DNA from: an uncultured Oscillospiraceae bacterium
Lineage (GTDB): Bacteria > Bacillota_A > Clostridia > Oscillospirales > Oscillospiraceae
Direction: 5' to 3'
Length of the DNA: 38,809 nt
Assembly (NCBI GenBank): GCA_900754605.1
Contig: CAAEDK010000084.1
Location: 1-38,809, forward strand
Positions within the stretch are counted from its first letter, which is position 1. Each line of letters opens with the position of its first letter. Made by a program: the position numbers and the translations under genes. The notes beneath the pieces are model-generated. The model ran no database searches. It was given only the letters and a program-made list of their open reading frames with translations, and had not been told where the DNA came from. Shown here in pieces: positions 14,720-23,942 of the stretch.

Positions 14720-17700
14720 ATGAAAACAGGTAAGAAACTGCTGGCTCTGCTGTTGGCGGTCGTCATGACGATGAGTCTGCTGACCGTGGGGGCGTTTGCG
14801 GAGGAGACCCCTTCGTCCGAGACGCCTTTGGAGCAGCAGGATTCCGGCAGCGGGAACATCCCGGACGATCCGGCAGAGGGACCTGCGGATGACCTGACAG
14901 GCAATTCTGAGGATGGGGCCGCAGGCGAGTCCGACGCAGCCCTGACGGCGGCAGACACTTCGTATGTGGCAGAGGTCGACGGTCAGCAGTATGAAACACT
15001 GCAGGCTGCTGTTGACGCTGTGCAGGGCAGCGGCACGATTGAATTGACGAGCAGTATTGCATTGTCAGATCAGGTGACCATTGACAGCGGAAAGACGATC
15101 ATTTTAGACATGAATGGTGAGACGTTGTCTATTGGCTTTTCGGACAGCAGTAAAAATTTGATCGTAAACAATGGCACACTTACAATTACAGGCGACGGTA
15201 CCTTTGATGCAACTGAGGCGACAAGCTACAAGGGCTTCATCAATAACTATGGCACGTTGACTGTGGAAAACGGAACATTTCAGATAGCTGATAAAGCCAT
15301 GACCGTTCATCTGAGAAATCAGGATGGCGGTAAGGCTGTGATTAATGGCGGAACTTTTAGCGGTGGGGCAACGATTGTTCGCAGCTTTGAAGGCTCCAAT
15401 ACGACAATTACCGGCGGAAGCTTTACAAATAGTGTTTATCCCGCTGTTGATGTAAACGGAGAAACGCTGATTACCGGCGGAATTTTTACGAATACGTCTT
15501 GCAGCAGGTGCGATAGCCAAAATTGGGGATATACGGTCCGCAGCGGCGTGGACAACGATCCTGATGCCAAGCTGACGATTACGCCGTCGTCTGAGGGAAG
15601 CGTTGTTGTGACCGGCACGCAGGGAGCCCTTAGTGCGACCGCTGGGACAATGGAAGTCAATGGCGGCAGCTATAAGACGGTAGATTGCGCCCAGAAGCAT
15701 GGCGCTGTATTCTATGCGCTTTATGTGGCCGGAGAAGCCGGTGCCGTACAGGTTGTTGTAAATGACGGTACATTTGTGACGGAGGGGAAGCAGACTGCCG
15801 TTCTGGTTGGAAACAGCAACGACGGGGGCCTGAAAGAACAGGCGGTTCTCCAAATCAGAGGCGGTCAATTCAGCGCACCTGAAGGAATTCCGGCCTACAA
15901 GGTAGATGTAGCCTTGGGCGGATTGAACATCACTGGCGGCACATTCTCCAGCAAAGTCGATGAACAGTATCTGGCCGAGGGCTATGTGCAGAACGCCAAC
16001 GGTACTGTGGGCAAGGTCGAAGAGGGATTTGCTGCCGTCAGAATCGGCGATACCTATTATCAGACGCTGGCCAAGGCCATCGCCGAAGCAAAAGAAAATG
16101 ATACCATCACGTTGCTGAGAGAGGTGGATCTTGGCAGCGACAGAGTTACGATCAACAAAGCGGTCACTCTGGATCTGAATGGCTGCACGCTTACAAGTTC
16201 TAACGCGACCAATACGCTGTGGCTGGCAGCCAGCCGTGTGACCGTTCAGGACAGCAAGGGGAACGGCAAGATCCAGAATACTGGCTCCGGCAGCAACAAT
16301 ATTGCAGTTGTTGTCAATGGTCAGGACACTGAGGCGTATTTCAAAAGCGGTACGGTTTCCGGTAACTATGCCGTCTTTATTCAGAACGGAGCAAAGGCCG
16401 TAATTGACGGCGGCAAATACACAGGCACCTATGGTATCAACACAGTTGGTACAGGTGATGAGGCAAACAAAACCGCTGTGGAGATCAACGGCGGGGAGAT
16501 ACAGGCGGTCGCATTTGCGGTTGCCGGAAATGGCTCTGCCGACTATACGGAGACAGTGATTACCGGCGGCAGACTGGAATCCACTGAGGGAAATGTCATC
16601 TATCATCCCCAGGTAGGCGACCTGACGATCAAGGGTGATGCAGAACTGATCGGCCCGAACGGCGTGCAGTATTGCGGCGCCGGTACGCTGACCATTGCTG
16701 AAAATGCTGTGATTACCGCAACGCTGCCCTTTACGGAATTTCCCACCAAGCCCGCTTCCCAGGGGGATGGCAGCACCGATGATGGCGCGGCCCTGTCTGT
16801 TGTTTCCCGCGGCGGCGGTTACCAGGGCGAGGGGCAGACCATGACCGTGAATATCACCGGCGGTACGCTGACCAGCCGCAACAATGCGGCGATTGCCGTA
16901 TACCGTTTGGAACGTGTAGACGGCCAGTGGACAACAAATGAGAATACCAAGATTGCCAGCTATCTTGCGGCGCTGACAGTCAGCGGAGGCAACTTCTCTG
17001 CCGGCAGCAAAAAGGACGCTTTTGAGATTGATACCCAGGCTGCCGACAAAATCAGTGTTACCGGCGGCTACTTCACCTCTGATCCCAGCGATTACGTACC
17101 GGAAAATGCGGAACCCAAGCTCTTTGTGGTCGCTTCCGACAAGACGGGCTACGCCTACATGGTGACCACCACGAAGCCTACGGAGGTCGATCCCATTGTC
17201 ACGGAGAAGACGGAGACTGAAGTAAGCGAGCGTATCGAGCCGGAAGACCAGAAAAAGATCGAAGCGGTCATCGACAAGGCGCAGGTCAGCGGCGTTTCTG
17301 ACGCGGTGACGGAGTCCGCGCAGAATGCCATTATCAATCAGGTAGAGGGAGAACTGAAGCCCGAGGATAAAGTGGTGGTGGAGATCACCGTGAGTCTGAC
17401 CGCCGATAAAGCGGATTTGACCACAGAGGACAAGATGTATGTCTCCTATAAGGCAGAGCCTGTGGCGAAGGTCATAGTCAACGGCGAAGACAAAGCGGAG
17501 AATATTGCCGTTCCCAACGACTATCTGGACGGCCAGACCCTCATTGAGGTCCGCCTGCCGATTCCGGTGGACTTGGAGCCCCAGGAGATCATGCACATTG
17601 CGGATGACGGCACCCGTGAGCGATATCTGAATGGTTCCGGCTTCACTGTGGAGGATGGCTGCGCGGTGCTGCATGTTAAGCATTTCAGCACCTTTGTGCT

Positions 17701-18733
17701 CAACGGCCAGCTGACAGTTGCCGCCAAGATCGGTGAGAGCGAGTACGGCACGCTGCAGGAGGCTGTGAACGCCGCGAAGTCCGGCGATACCATCGTTTTG
17801 ACGCAGGATTGTGACGAGAAGATCTCTGTCTCCGGTAAGAGCGTGACCATTGACCTCGATGGACACACTTATGATAAGGACAAGATCACGCTGGGCAGCC
17901 GCTGCAGCATGAGCGTGAGCGATGATAAGATCACGATTACTTATTCCGCTCCCTCCGGCGGCGGATCCTCTTCCTCCAGCAGCGGTGATTACACCGTCAG
18001 CGTGGAGAACAGCAAGCACGGCACCGTCACCGCCAGTCCCAAGCGGGCGGACAAGGGCGATACCGTGACCATCACCGTCAAGCCCGACAATGGCTATGAG
18101 CTGGACGAGTTGACTGTCACCGACAAGGACGGCGACACTGTGAAGCTCCAGAGCAAGGGCGGCAACAAGTACACGTTTACCATGCCCGGCAGCAAGGTCA
18201 CTGTGGAGGCCACGTTCACTCTGGAGAAAGAGGAGAACCTGCCCTTTGCCGACGTGGCGGAGGACTATTGGGCCGTGGAGGAGATTACCTGGGCCTATGA
18301 AAACGGCTATATGAACGGTGTCAGCGCCGAGCGGTTCGCCCCCGGCAGCACGGTGACCCGCCAGCAGCTGTGGATGGTTTTGGCCCGTCTGACGGAGTTC
18401 AATCCCTCCAACATGACCGAGGCGCAGCACTGGGCCGTGGAGAGCAAGATTTCCGACGGCAGCAACCCCGGCGGCGCCCTGACCCGCCAGCAGATGGTGA
18501 CCATCCTGTACCGCTGGGCGCAGCAGATGGGCTATGACGTGTCCGGGCGGGCCGATCTGTCCGCGTTCCCGGACAACGCCTCCGTGGCCGCTTACGCCAC
18601 GGAACCCATGACCTGGGCTATCGCAGAGGGGATCATCTCCGGCACCACTGAGGGCCTGCTGAACCCTGCCGGCACGGCCACTCGCGCCCAGTTTGCGGTG
18701 ATTTTGTACCGGTTCTTTGAAAATGTGATGTAA
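14720..18733 (+). CDS. Secreted SLH-domain surface protein with beta-repeat stalk
   Basis: The product has 1337 residues, with ribosome site AGAAGGAG before ATG 14720. Residues 1-27 are a Sec signal peptide (KKLLALLLAVVMTMSLLTVG), cleaved after AFA. A Pro/Ser/Glu-rich stretch (28-80) follows. Three copies of a module beginning Y.TLQAAV or similar, then DTI.L..D, then VTIDLNG, start near residues 82, 438 and 1000. Many TITGGTF/INGGTF repeats between them suggest a right-handed beta-helix. A GGGSSSSSSG linker (about 1080) leads to an InlB-type repeat (VTASPKRADKGDTVTITVKP, about 1090-1170), then SLH repeats (about 1175-1337), recognisable as PFADVAEDYWA and later R.Q....LYR motifs. The SLH part should bind a cell-wall polymer and display the stalk. 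Adhesion or glycan binding is inference. It is monocistronic. Confidence 0.9.
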   Translation: MKTGKKLLALLLAVVMTMSLLTVGAFAEETPSSETPLEQQDSGSGNIPDDPAEGPADDLTGNSEDGAAGESDAALTAADTSYVAEVDGQQYETLQAAVDAVQGSGTIELTSSIALSDQVTIDSGKTIILDMNGETLSIGFSDSSKNLIVNNGTLTITGDGTFDATEATSYKGFINNYGTLTVENGTFQIADKAMTVHLRNQDGGKAVINGGTFSGGATIVRSFEGSNTTITGGSFTNSVYPAVDVNGETLITGGIFTNTSCSRCDSQNWGYTVRSGVDNDPDAKLTITPSSEGSVVVTGTQGALSATAGTMEVNGGSYKTVDCAQKHGAVFYALYVAGEAGAVQVVVNDGTFVTEGKQTAVLVGNSNDGGLKEQAVLQIRGGQFSAPEGIPAYKVDVALGGLNITGGTFSSKVDEQYLAEGYVQNANGTVGKVEEGFAAVRIGDTYYQTLAKAIAEAKENDTITLLREVDLGSDRVTINKAVTLDLNGCTLTSSNATNTLWLAASRVTVQDSKGNGKIQNTGSGSNNIAVVVNGQDTEAYFKSGTVSGNYAVFIQNGAKAVIDGGKYTGTYGINTVGTGDEANKTAVEINGGEIQAVAFAVAGNGSADYTETVITGGRLESTEGNVIYHPQVGDLTIKGDAELIGPNGVQYCGAGTLTIAENAVITATLPFTEFPTKPASQGDGSTDDGAALSVVSRGGGYQGEGQTMTVNITGGTLTSRNNAAIAVYRLERVDGQWTTNENTKIASYLAALTVSGGNFSAGSKKDAFEIDTQAADKISVTGGYFTSDPSDYVPENAEPKLFVVASDKTGYAYMVTTTKPTEVDPIVTEKTETEVSERIEPEDQKKIEAVIDKAQVSGVSDAVTESAQNAIINQVEGELKPEDKVVVEITVSLTADKADLTTEDKMYVSYKAEPVAKVIVNGEDKAENIAVPNDYLDGQTLIEVRLPIPVDLEPQEIMHIADDGTRERYLNGSGFTVEDGCAVLHVKHFSTFVLNGQLTVAAKIGESEYGTLQEAVNAAKSGDTIVLTQDCDEKISVSGKSVTIDLDGHTYDKDKITLGSRCSMSVSDDKITITYSAPSGGGSSSSSSGDYTVSVENSKHGTVTASPKRADKGDTVTITVKPDNGYELDELTVTDKDGDTVKLQSKGGNKYTFTMPGSKVTVEATFTLEKEENLPFADVAEDYWAVEEITWAYENGYMNGVSAERFAPGSTVTRQQLWMVLARLTEFNPSNMTEAQHWAVESKISDGSNPGGALTRQQMVTILYRWAQQMGYDVSGRADLSAFPDNASVAAYATEPMTWAIAEGIISGTTEGLLNPAGTATRAQFAVILYRFFENVM

Positions 18734-18750
18734 GTACCATGCTTTGCTTC

Positions 18751-18780
18751 AGGGCGGTCCTTCGGGGCCGCCCTGTTTTT
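18751..18780 (+). terminator. Terminator of the SLH protein gene
   Basis: A 10-bp stem (18751-18760 with 18765-18774, one G-U pair) closed by a TTCG tetraloop is followed by GTTTTT, 18 bases after the stop. Confidence 0.9.
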
Positions 18781-18858
18781 CTGTCCGATGGCGGGATGCA
18801 AAGCCATCAAGATACGAGATGAATGGATATATCTCCTGCATGTGCCGCAATGTCTATG

Positions 18859-18895
18859 AAACTCCCTGGGACGCACTGTGCGTCCCGGGGAGTTT
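18859..18895. repeat. Long near-perfect inverted repeat
   Basis: Eighteen positions pair (AAACTCCCTGGGACGCAC with its complement) around one central base, with one G-U pair. No T-run follows. It could be an RNA hairpin or a relic of a mobile element end. Confidence 0.5.
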
Positions 18896-19052
18896 CGGGC
18901 ATAGAGGGGCGTCCCATGAAGTCGCTGGCCGTACGGCAGGACACGGCAGCGAGGGGCCAGACAAGGAGCAAAGAGGGATCCATTCAACCGTTAGGCCGGC
19001 GGCGGTTCCTGAAATAGAACCGGAGGGCGGCAGGCAGACGCGATCCGCTTCT

Positions 19053-19120
19053 CTGCATGTCAGCTTTGACGGCCCAAGGCAGGAGGCTGGACCTCGTCCG
19101 GAACTGCCGCTGACATGCAG
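19053..19120. repeat. 12-bp inverted repeat with 44-base spacer
   Basis: CTGCATGTCAGC (19053-19064) is exactly complementary to GCTGACATGCAG (19109-19120). The spacer itself can fold (GGAC/GTCC near 19089-19100). As RNA this would be a long branched hairpin 265 bases upstream of the RpiR start. Confidence 0.5.
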
Positions 19121-19385
19121 ATGGAGGGGATGTGTTCCTTCCCGAGGGGGGACCTGCTCCTTGACGGAAGAGAATCCTTCCAGCACAGCTTTAACTTCGA
19201 TTTTACAAACAGGGGGTGGAGCGACCCCCGCCTCTCCCTTTATACTGGTATCAACCGACGGGCCGGCCTTGTTGGAGAAAAATATTTCGCCTCTTCTACA
19301 AGCGGCCGATTCCCGCTGAGGGGGGGCTTTTCATGAGAACAGGCACCGCCTTGTAAGTTTGCTACGGGATAGGAGAGATCAGATC

Positions 19386-20267
19386 ATGCGGCAGGATATT
19401 CGGGTTTTGGACCGGGTGCGCGGCGCCTACGCCTCCCTGCGGCCATCGGAGCAGCGGGTGGCGGACTATGTGCTGAAGGACCCGGAGACCTGTACCCGGT
19501 GCACCATTTCGGAGCTGGCAGACCAGGTGCAGGTGAGCCAGCCCACAGTGATCCGCTTCGTGCAGGCCCTTGGATTTGACGGCTACCGCAACTTCAAATA
19601 CTGCCTCATCCGGGACCGCAGCGGCGGCGCGGCCCGGGAGGCCTGCTTCGACCACTTGGGAGGCTTCGACTTGAAGCCCTGGGACCAGCTGGAGGACCTC
19701 CCCCTGAAAGAGGTTCGGGTGTCCGGCGGCCTGCTGGAGGAGGCACTGAAGTCCCTGTCCGTCCAGGAGCTGGACCGGGCCGGGCGGATGCTTGCCACTG
19801 CCCGGACCATCGACATCTACGGGGTGGAGAACTCCTGCACGCCGGCCAGTGATCTCCTGACCAAGCTGACCTATCTGGGGCTCTGCTGCCGGATGCACAC
19901 CGACGCCTATCTCCAGCAGATCGCCGCCGCCCATCTGGGGGTGGCGGACGTGGCGGTAGCCTTTTCCCACTCCGGCTGCTCCATGGATACGGTGAAGGCG
20001 CTGAGACTGGCCAGAAGGGCGGGGGCAAACACCATCGCCGTCACCAGTCGGAAGAATCCTCTCTTGGCCAAGTACGCCGACGTGTGCCTGTATACCGGGG
20101 GAGAGGACACTGTGATCTACGGCACAGCCATCTTCTCCCGCATTCCCGATCTGGCGGTGGTGGATCTGCTGTACATGGGGATCATTCAGAGCGACTATGA
20201 GCGGTTCTCCCGCAGTCTGGACAAAAGCGGAGCGGTCATTGCCGACCGAGGCTATCCGGAGGCGTGA
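19386..20267 (+). CDS. RpiR-family regulator with SIS domain
   Basis: ATG 19386 is chosen because GGAGAG precedes it by 8 bases; an in-frame TTG at 19359 lacks a site. The 293-residue product has an N-terminal RpiR HTH (about 1-77; LRPSEQRVADYVL, then ISELADQVQVSQPTVIRFVQ) and a SIS sugar-phosphate-binding domain (about 120-260; IDIYGVENSCTPASDLL, AVAFSHSGCSMDTVKAL, TIAVTSRKNPLL). Such proteins respond to phosphorylated small molecules. It precedes the AEP operon in the same direction, separated by a terminator and a new promoter, so it is probably the operon's regulator. Its ligand could be AEP or phosphonoacetaldehyde rather than a sugar phosphate; that is inference. Confidence 0.9.
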   Translation: MRQDIRVLDRVRGAYASLRPSEQRVADYVLKDPETCTRCTISELADQVQVSQPTVIRFVQALGFDGYRNFKYCLIRDRSGGAAREACFDHLGGFDLKPWDQLEDLPLKEVRVSGGLLEEALKSLSVQELDRAGRMLATARTIDIYGVENSCTPASDLLTKLTYLGLCCRMHTDAYLQQIAAAHLGVADVAVAFSHSGCSMDTVKALRLARRAGANTIAVTSRKNPLLAKYADVCLYTGGEDTVIYGTAIFSRIPDLAVVDLLYMGIIQSDYERFSRSLDKSGAVIADRGYPEA

Positions 20268-20278
20268 GATTCCCCGGC

Positions 20279-20323
20279 GGGGGCTTTCTTTGTAATTTTT
20301 CTACAAGGAAGGCCCCCTGTTTT
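20279..20323 (+). terminator. Terminator of the RpiR gene
   Basis: GGGGGCTTTCTTTGTA pairs with TACAAGGAAGGCCCCC (20279-20294 with 20302-20317, G-U pairs included), followed by GTTTTT. It separates the regulator transcript from the operon. Confidence 0.88.
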
Positions 20324-20369
20324 TGATGCCTTTTTACGTTTCTCTAACGGAAAATTAAACCTTTCACGC

Positions 20370-20399
20370 TTGTTTTGCGGAGCTGGAATTTGCTAGGAT
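20370..20399 (+). promoter_or_regulatory. Promoter of the AEP operon
   Basis: TTGTTT (20370-20375), an 18-base spacer and TAGGAT (20394-20399) lie 68 bases before ATG 20467. It is the only plausible promoter between the RpiR terminator and the ATPase gene. Confidence 0.5.
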
Positions 20400-20466
20400 T
20401 ACACCGTCGCCGGACGTGCGGCGGCGCCCACAAGAACTTTTGAAACCGAGAAAGGAGCGGTTTTTC

Positions 20467-21237
20467 ATGCTGGAACTGGAGCATATCCAGAAGGCATTTG
20501 ACGGCGTGCCTGTACTCAAGGACCTCTCTCTCCAGGTGGAGGACGGAGAGATCGTCTCCATCCTGGGGCCCTCTGGCTGCGGCAAGACCACCCTGCTCAA
20601 TATCATCTTGGGCATCGTGGATGCCGACCAGGGAGAGATTCGATACAGCGGGGAGGATCTGACCCGCACCCCCATGGAGAAGCGGGGCTTCAACATCGTC
20701 TTCCAGGACTACGCCCTCTTTCCCAATTTAAACGTACAGCAGAACATCACCTACGGCCTGCGGAACAAGCCCGGCATCTCCTCCCGGGAGGAGGTGGATG
20801 AGCTCATCGACCTGCTGGGCCTGCGGGAGCACCTGGGCAAGCGCATCGACCAGCTCTCCGGCGGCCAGAAGCAGCGGGTGGCCCTGGCCCGTACCCTGGT
20901 GATGAAACCCCGGATTCTCCTGCTGGACGAGCCCCTGTCCGCCCTGGACGGAGTCATCAAGGAATCCATCAAGGACCGGATCAAGACCATCGCCCGGGAG
21001 TACCACCTGACCACCATCATCGTCACCCATGACCCGGAGGAGGCCCTCACCCTGTCCGACCGGGTGCTCATCATCGATCAGGGGTCCATCTCCCAGTACG
21101 CCAAGCCGGACGAGATCGTCCACCAGCCCAGGAACGACTTCGTGCGCAAGTTCATCCTCCGCCAGCTGGAGATCAAGCGCGGCAACATCTACGCCCTGTT
21201 CGGCGACCGCCCGCAGCTGGCCGGCGAGGCTGTTTGA
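20467..21237 (+). CDS. ABC transporter ATP-binding protein, 2-aminoethylphosphonate type
   Basis: The start ATG 20467 follows AAAGGAGCGG. The 256-residue product has Walker A GPSGCGKTT (34-42), a Q-loop (FQDYALFPNL), signature LSGGQKQR, and Walker B ILLLDEPLSALD with the H-loop VTHDPEEA. It is shorter than sugar or spermidine ATPases because the C-terminal TOBE regulatory domain is absent. It energises import through the fused permease that starts 12 bases after its stop. The AEP assignment comes from the cluster (PhnW and PhnX follow). The sequence alone would also fit iron or thiamine importers. It resembles the PhnT2-type proteins of such clusters. Confidence 0.88.
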   Translation: MLELEHIQKAFDGVPVLKDLSLQVEDGEIVSILGPSGCGKTTLLNIILGIVDADQGEIRYSGEDLTRTPMEKRGFNIVFQDYALFPNLNVQQNITYGLRNKPGISSREEVDELIDLLGLREHLGKRIDQLSGGQKQRVALARTLVMKPRILLLDEPLSALDGVIKESIKDRIKTIAREYHLTTIIVTHDPEEALTLSDRVLIIDQGSISQYAKPDEIVHQPRNDFVRKFILRQLEIKRGNIYALFGDRPQLAGEAV

Positions 21238-21248
21238 GGAAAGGCGCC

Positions 21249-22928
21249 ATGAGACGGAAAAATTGGGAGCTGAAGGGGATTTTCTGGATCATCACCCTTC
21301 TGTTCGTGGGCTTCCTGGCCGCCCCCATCCTCCTGCTGCTGGGCAAGTCCCTGGTGGGGGAGGGCGGATTTACCTGGGAGTTCTATGCCTCGGTGGTGAC
21401 CCGGGAGGGATTTCTCACGGCCCTTGGCAACAGCTTTGCGGTGGCGGCCGCGTCGGCCATGGCGGCCACGGTCATCGCCTTCCTGATGGCCTATGCGGTC
21501 CACTACACCGGATTGCCCAGGTGGGCCAAGCGGCTCATCACCGCCATCGCGACCCTGCCCATGTTCCTGCCCACCATCACCTATGGCTTTGCCATCATCT
21601 ACTCCTTCGGCAAACAGGGGCTGCTCACCCGCCTGCTGGGACGGCAGTTCTTTGACATCTACGGCTTCGGCGGGCTGCTGGTGGGCTATGTGATCTATAC
21701 CATTCCGGTGGCCTTCCTGCTGATCCACAACACCATGGGTTTTGTGGACAAAAAGACCATCATTGTCTCCAAGGCCATGGGGGACCGGGACCTGGCCACC
21801 TTCTGGATCGCCATTCTTCGCCCCCTGCTGGGAACTCTGGCGGGCGCCTTCATTCAGGCCTTCTTCCTGTGCTTCACCGACTTCGGCATCCCCGCCTCGG
21901 TGGGCGGCGGCTATGAGGTCATCGCCACCCTCCTCTACAACCAGATGCTGGGCGGCATCCCCGACTTCAACCGGGGGGCGGTCATCGCCATGATCCTGCT
22001 CATCCCCTCCATCGGCAGCATCTGCATCCTGCAGCTGCTGGAGCGGTTCAATATCCGCTATACCCGCATCTCCCAGGCGGACCTGCGGAAGAACCCCCTG
22101 CGGGATACGGGGTGGGGCGTCTCCAGCACGGTGATCTCAGTGGCCATCCTGTCTATCTTCGCGGTGATCTTTGTGGTCCCCCTGGTGGAGGAGTGGCCCT
22201 ATCAGACCAGCTTCTCCCTGGAGCACTTCGCCGCCGTATTCACCGACAGCGAGCTGATTACCGTCTACTGGCACTCTCTGGTGATGGCCCTGCTCACTGC
22301 CTTCCTGGGCACTCTGGCGGCCTACGGCGCCGCCCTCATCACCGCCCGGAGCACCTTGCCCCCGCGGTACAAGCGGGTCATCGAGAGCATTGCCCTGGTG
22401 ACCAACGCCATCCCCGGCATGGTGCTGGGTGTGGCCTATCTGTTTCTCTTCTCCGGCAGCGGCCTGCAGAATACCCTGCTGCTGATGATCCTGTGCAACA
22501 TCGTCCACTACTTCTCCACCCCCTATTTGATGATGAAGAACTCCCTGTCCAAGATGAACGCCGGCTGGGAGACCACAGCCATGCTCATGGGGGACAGCTG
22601 GCTCCAGACCATCCTCCGGGTGGTCACCCCCAACGCTCTGTCCAGTCTCATCGAGGTGTTCAGCTACTACTTCATCAATTCCATGGTCACCATCAGCGCC
22701 CTCATTTTCATCGCCGGGGCCCGGACCATGGTTCTCACCACCATGATCAAGCAGCTGCAGTACGTGAACCGCTTCAACGAGGTGTTCGTCCTCTCCCTGC
22801 TGATCCTGGCCACTAACCTGATCGCCAAGGGGCTCTTCTCCTGCCTGGCCAGCTATAAGGCATCCCATCCGGTGAAAGAGCGCCGTTCCATCCAACTCTT
22901 TGGAAACAGAAAGGAAGCAGTCCAATGA
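21249..22928 (+). CDS. ABC transporter permease, two fused permease domains (AEP type)
   Basis: ATG 21249 is preferred over TTG 21234 because GAGGAAAGG lies right before it. The 559-residue product has about 12 membrane helices in two halves, each a full binding-protein-dependent permease domain with an EAA-type loop (KAMGDRDLATFWIAILRPLL in the first half; TAMLMGDSWLQTILRVVTP in the second). The two halves are joined near residue 290. One chain thus replaces a permease dimer, as in PhnU2-, FbpB- or ThiP-like importers. It overlaps the next gene by 4 bases (ATGA). Phosphonate specificity is inferred from the operon. Confidence 0.9.
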   Translation: MRRKNWELKGIFWIITLLFVGFLAAPILLLLGKSLVGEGGFTWEFYASVVTREGFLTALGNSFAVAAASAMAATVIAFLMAYAVHYTGLPRWAKRLITAIATLPMFLPTITYGFAIIYSFGKQGLLTRLLGRQFFDIYGFGGLLVGYVIYTIPVAFLLIHNTMGFVDKKTIIVSKAMGDRDLATFWIAILRPLLGTLAGAFIQAFFLCFTDFGIPASVGGGYEVIATLLYNQMLGGIPDFNRGAVIAMILLIPSIGSICILQLLERFNIRYTRISQADLRKNPLRDTGWGVSSTVISVAILSIFAVIFVVPLVEEWPYQTSFSLEHFAAVFTDSELITVYWHSLVMALLTAFLGTLAAYGAALITARSTLPPRYKRVIESIALVTNAIPGMVLGVAYLFLFSGSGLQNTLLLMILCNIVHYFSTPYLMMKNSLSKMNAGWETTAMLMGDSWLQTILRVVTPNALSSLIEVFSYYFINSMVTISALIFIAGARTMVLTTMIKQLQYVNRFNEVFVLSLLILATNLIAKGLFSCLASYKASHPVKERRSIQLFGNRKEAVQ

Positions 22929-23908
22929 ATTTCAAAAAATACCTCGCCCTGGGAACCGCCCTGACCCTGACCCTTCTCGCCGGCTGCGGCAGCTCCGGCT
23001 CCGGCGATGACCAGATCGTCATCTACTCCAACGCCGATGAGGAGGCCATCACTGCCATGGAGAACGCTCTGGACGCAGGCGGCTATGAGGGCAAGTATAT
23101 CGTGCAGACCTACGGCACCTCCGAGCTGGGGGGCAAGCTGCTGGCCGAGGGCACCAACCTAGAGGCGGATCTCGTGACCATGAGCACCTTCTATCTCCAG
23201 AGCGCCCAGGAGCAGAACAACATGTTCCTGCCCCTGGACTTTGAGGTGAACACCCTGGAGGAGGTGCCTGACTACACCGCCCCCATCACCTCCCAGGAGG
23301 GGGCCATCATCCTGAACACTGAGCTGATGGCCTCAGAGAACCTGCCCACTCCCACCTGCCTGAAGGACCTGGCTGACCCAGTGTACGCCGGACAGGTGGC
23401 CGTCACTGACATCCAGTCCTCCTCCACCGCATGGCTGCTGATCCAGGCCCTGGTGGACGCCTACGGCGAGGACGGGGCCGAGGAGACGCTGGCCGCCATC
23501 TATGACAACTGCGGCGCCCACATCGAGACCTCCGGCTCCGGCCCCCTGAAGCTGTGCCGGGCCGGCGAGGTGGCCATCGGCTTCGGTCTGCGCCACCAGG
23601 CGGTGGCCGACAAGGCTGACGGCCTGCCCATCGACTACGTGGACCCCACGGAGGGCAACTTCTCCCTTACTGAGTCCGTGGCCGTCCTGGACAAGGGGGA
23701 GGACACCAACCCCCTGGCCATGGAGATGGCGCGGTGCATCATAGAAAACGGCCGCGCCGAGCTGATCCAAACCTACCCGAATCCCCTCTATGAGGGCGAG
23801 ACCGCCGACCCCGCCAACCAGTCCGACTACCCCAGCATCTTTGACGAGCCCCTGACCTTCGAGCTGTTCACCGCCCACCAGGAGCTCTCCGAACGGGCCA
23901 AGGGCTGA
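22925..23908 (+). CDS. ABC substrate-binding lipoprotein, putative 2-aminoethylphosphonate
   Basis: The product has 327 residues. A lipoprotein signal ends in LLAGC, so the mature protein starts at Cys21, anchored outside the membrane. The body reads IVIYSNADEEAITAMENAL, then YGTSELGGKLLAEG, SSSTAWLLIQAL and SGSGPLKLCRAGEVAIGFG. This is the fold of iron(III)/AEP-type binding proteins with a Ser/Thr-rich anion site. The next two genes degrade AEP, making AEP the likely ligand. It starts inside the permease stop (ATGA). An intergenic gap of 34 bases with AAAGGAGG leads to phnW. Confidence 0.88.
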   Translation: MNFKKYLALGTALTLTLLAGCGSSGSGDDQIVIYSNADEEAITAMENALDAGGYEGKYIVQTYGTSELGGKLLAEGTNLEADLVTMSTFYLQSAQEQNNMFLPLDFEVNTLEEVPDYTAPITSQEGAIILNTELMASENLPTPTCLKDLADPVYAGQVAVTDIQSSSTAWLLIQALVDAYGEDGAEETLAAIYDNCGAHIETSGSGPLKLCRAGEVAIGFGLRHQAVADKADGLPIDYVDPTEGNFSLTESVAVLDKGEDTNPLAMEMARCIIENGRAELIQTYPNPLYEGETADPANQSDYPSIFDEPLTFELFTAHQELSERAKG

Positions 23909-23942
23909 ACTGGCTTGTCTGTGAGAAAAGGAGGAACCGACC

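Larger units (their letters stand above)
18781..19385. other. 605-base intergenic region before the RpiR gene
   Basis: Frames up to 191 codons cross this region but have no ribosome site or recognisable sequence, and they run through the inverted repeats. I see two large inverted repeats (listed separately), a small GGGGGT/ACCCCC hairpin (19212-19229), a TATACT that could be a -10 (19241-19246), and GAAAAATATTTC (19277-19288), which has the GAAA-N4-TTTC symmetry some RpiR regulators recognise. It is likely a control region with no protein gene. Confidence 0.4.

Noticed and set aside
15104..18430. 1108-codon open frame on the minus strand across the SLH gene
   Set aside because: It is a shadow of the opposite strand's codon pattern. 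It has no ribosome site, its composition is unlike a real protein, and the plus-strand product has a signal peptide and clear domains.
18744..19319. 191-codon plus-strand frame after the SLH terminator
   Set aside because: It starts inside the terminator, runs through two long inverted repeats, has no ribosome site and no recognisable sequence.
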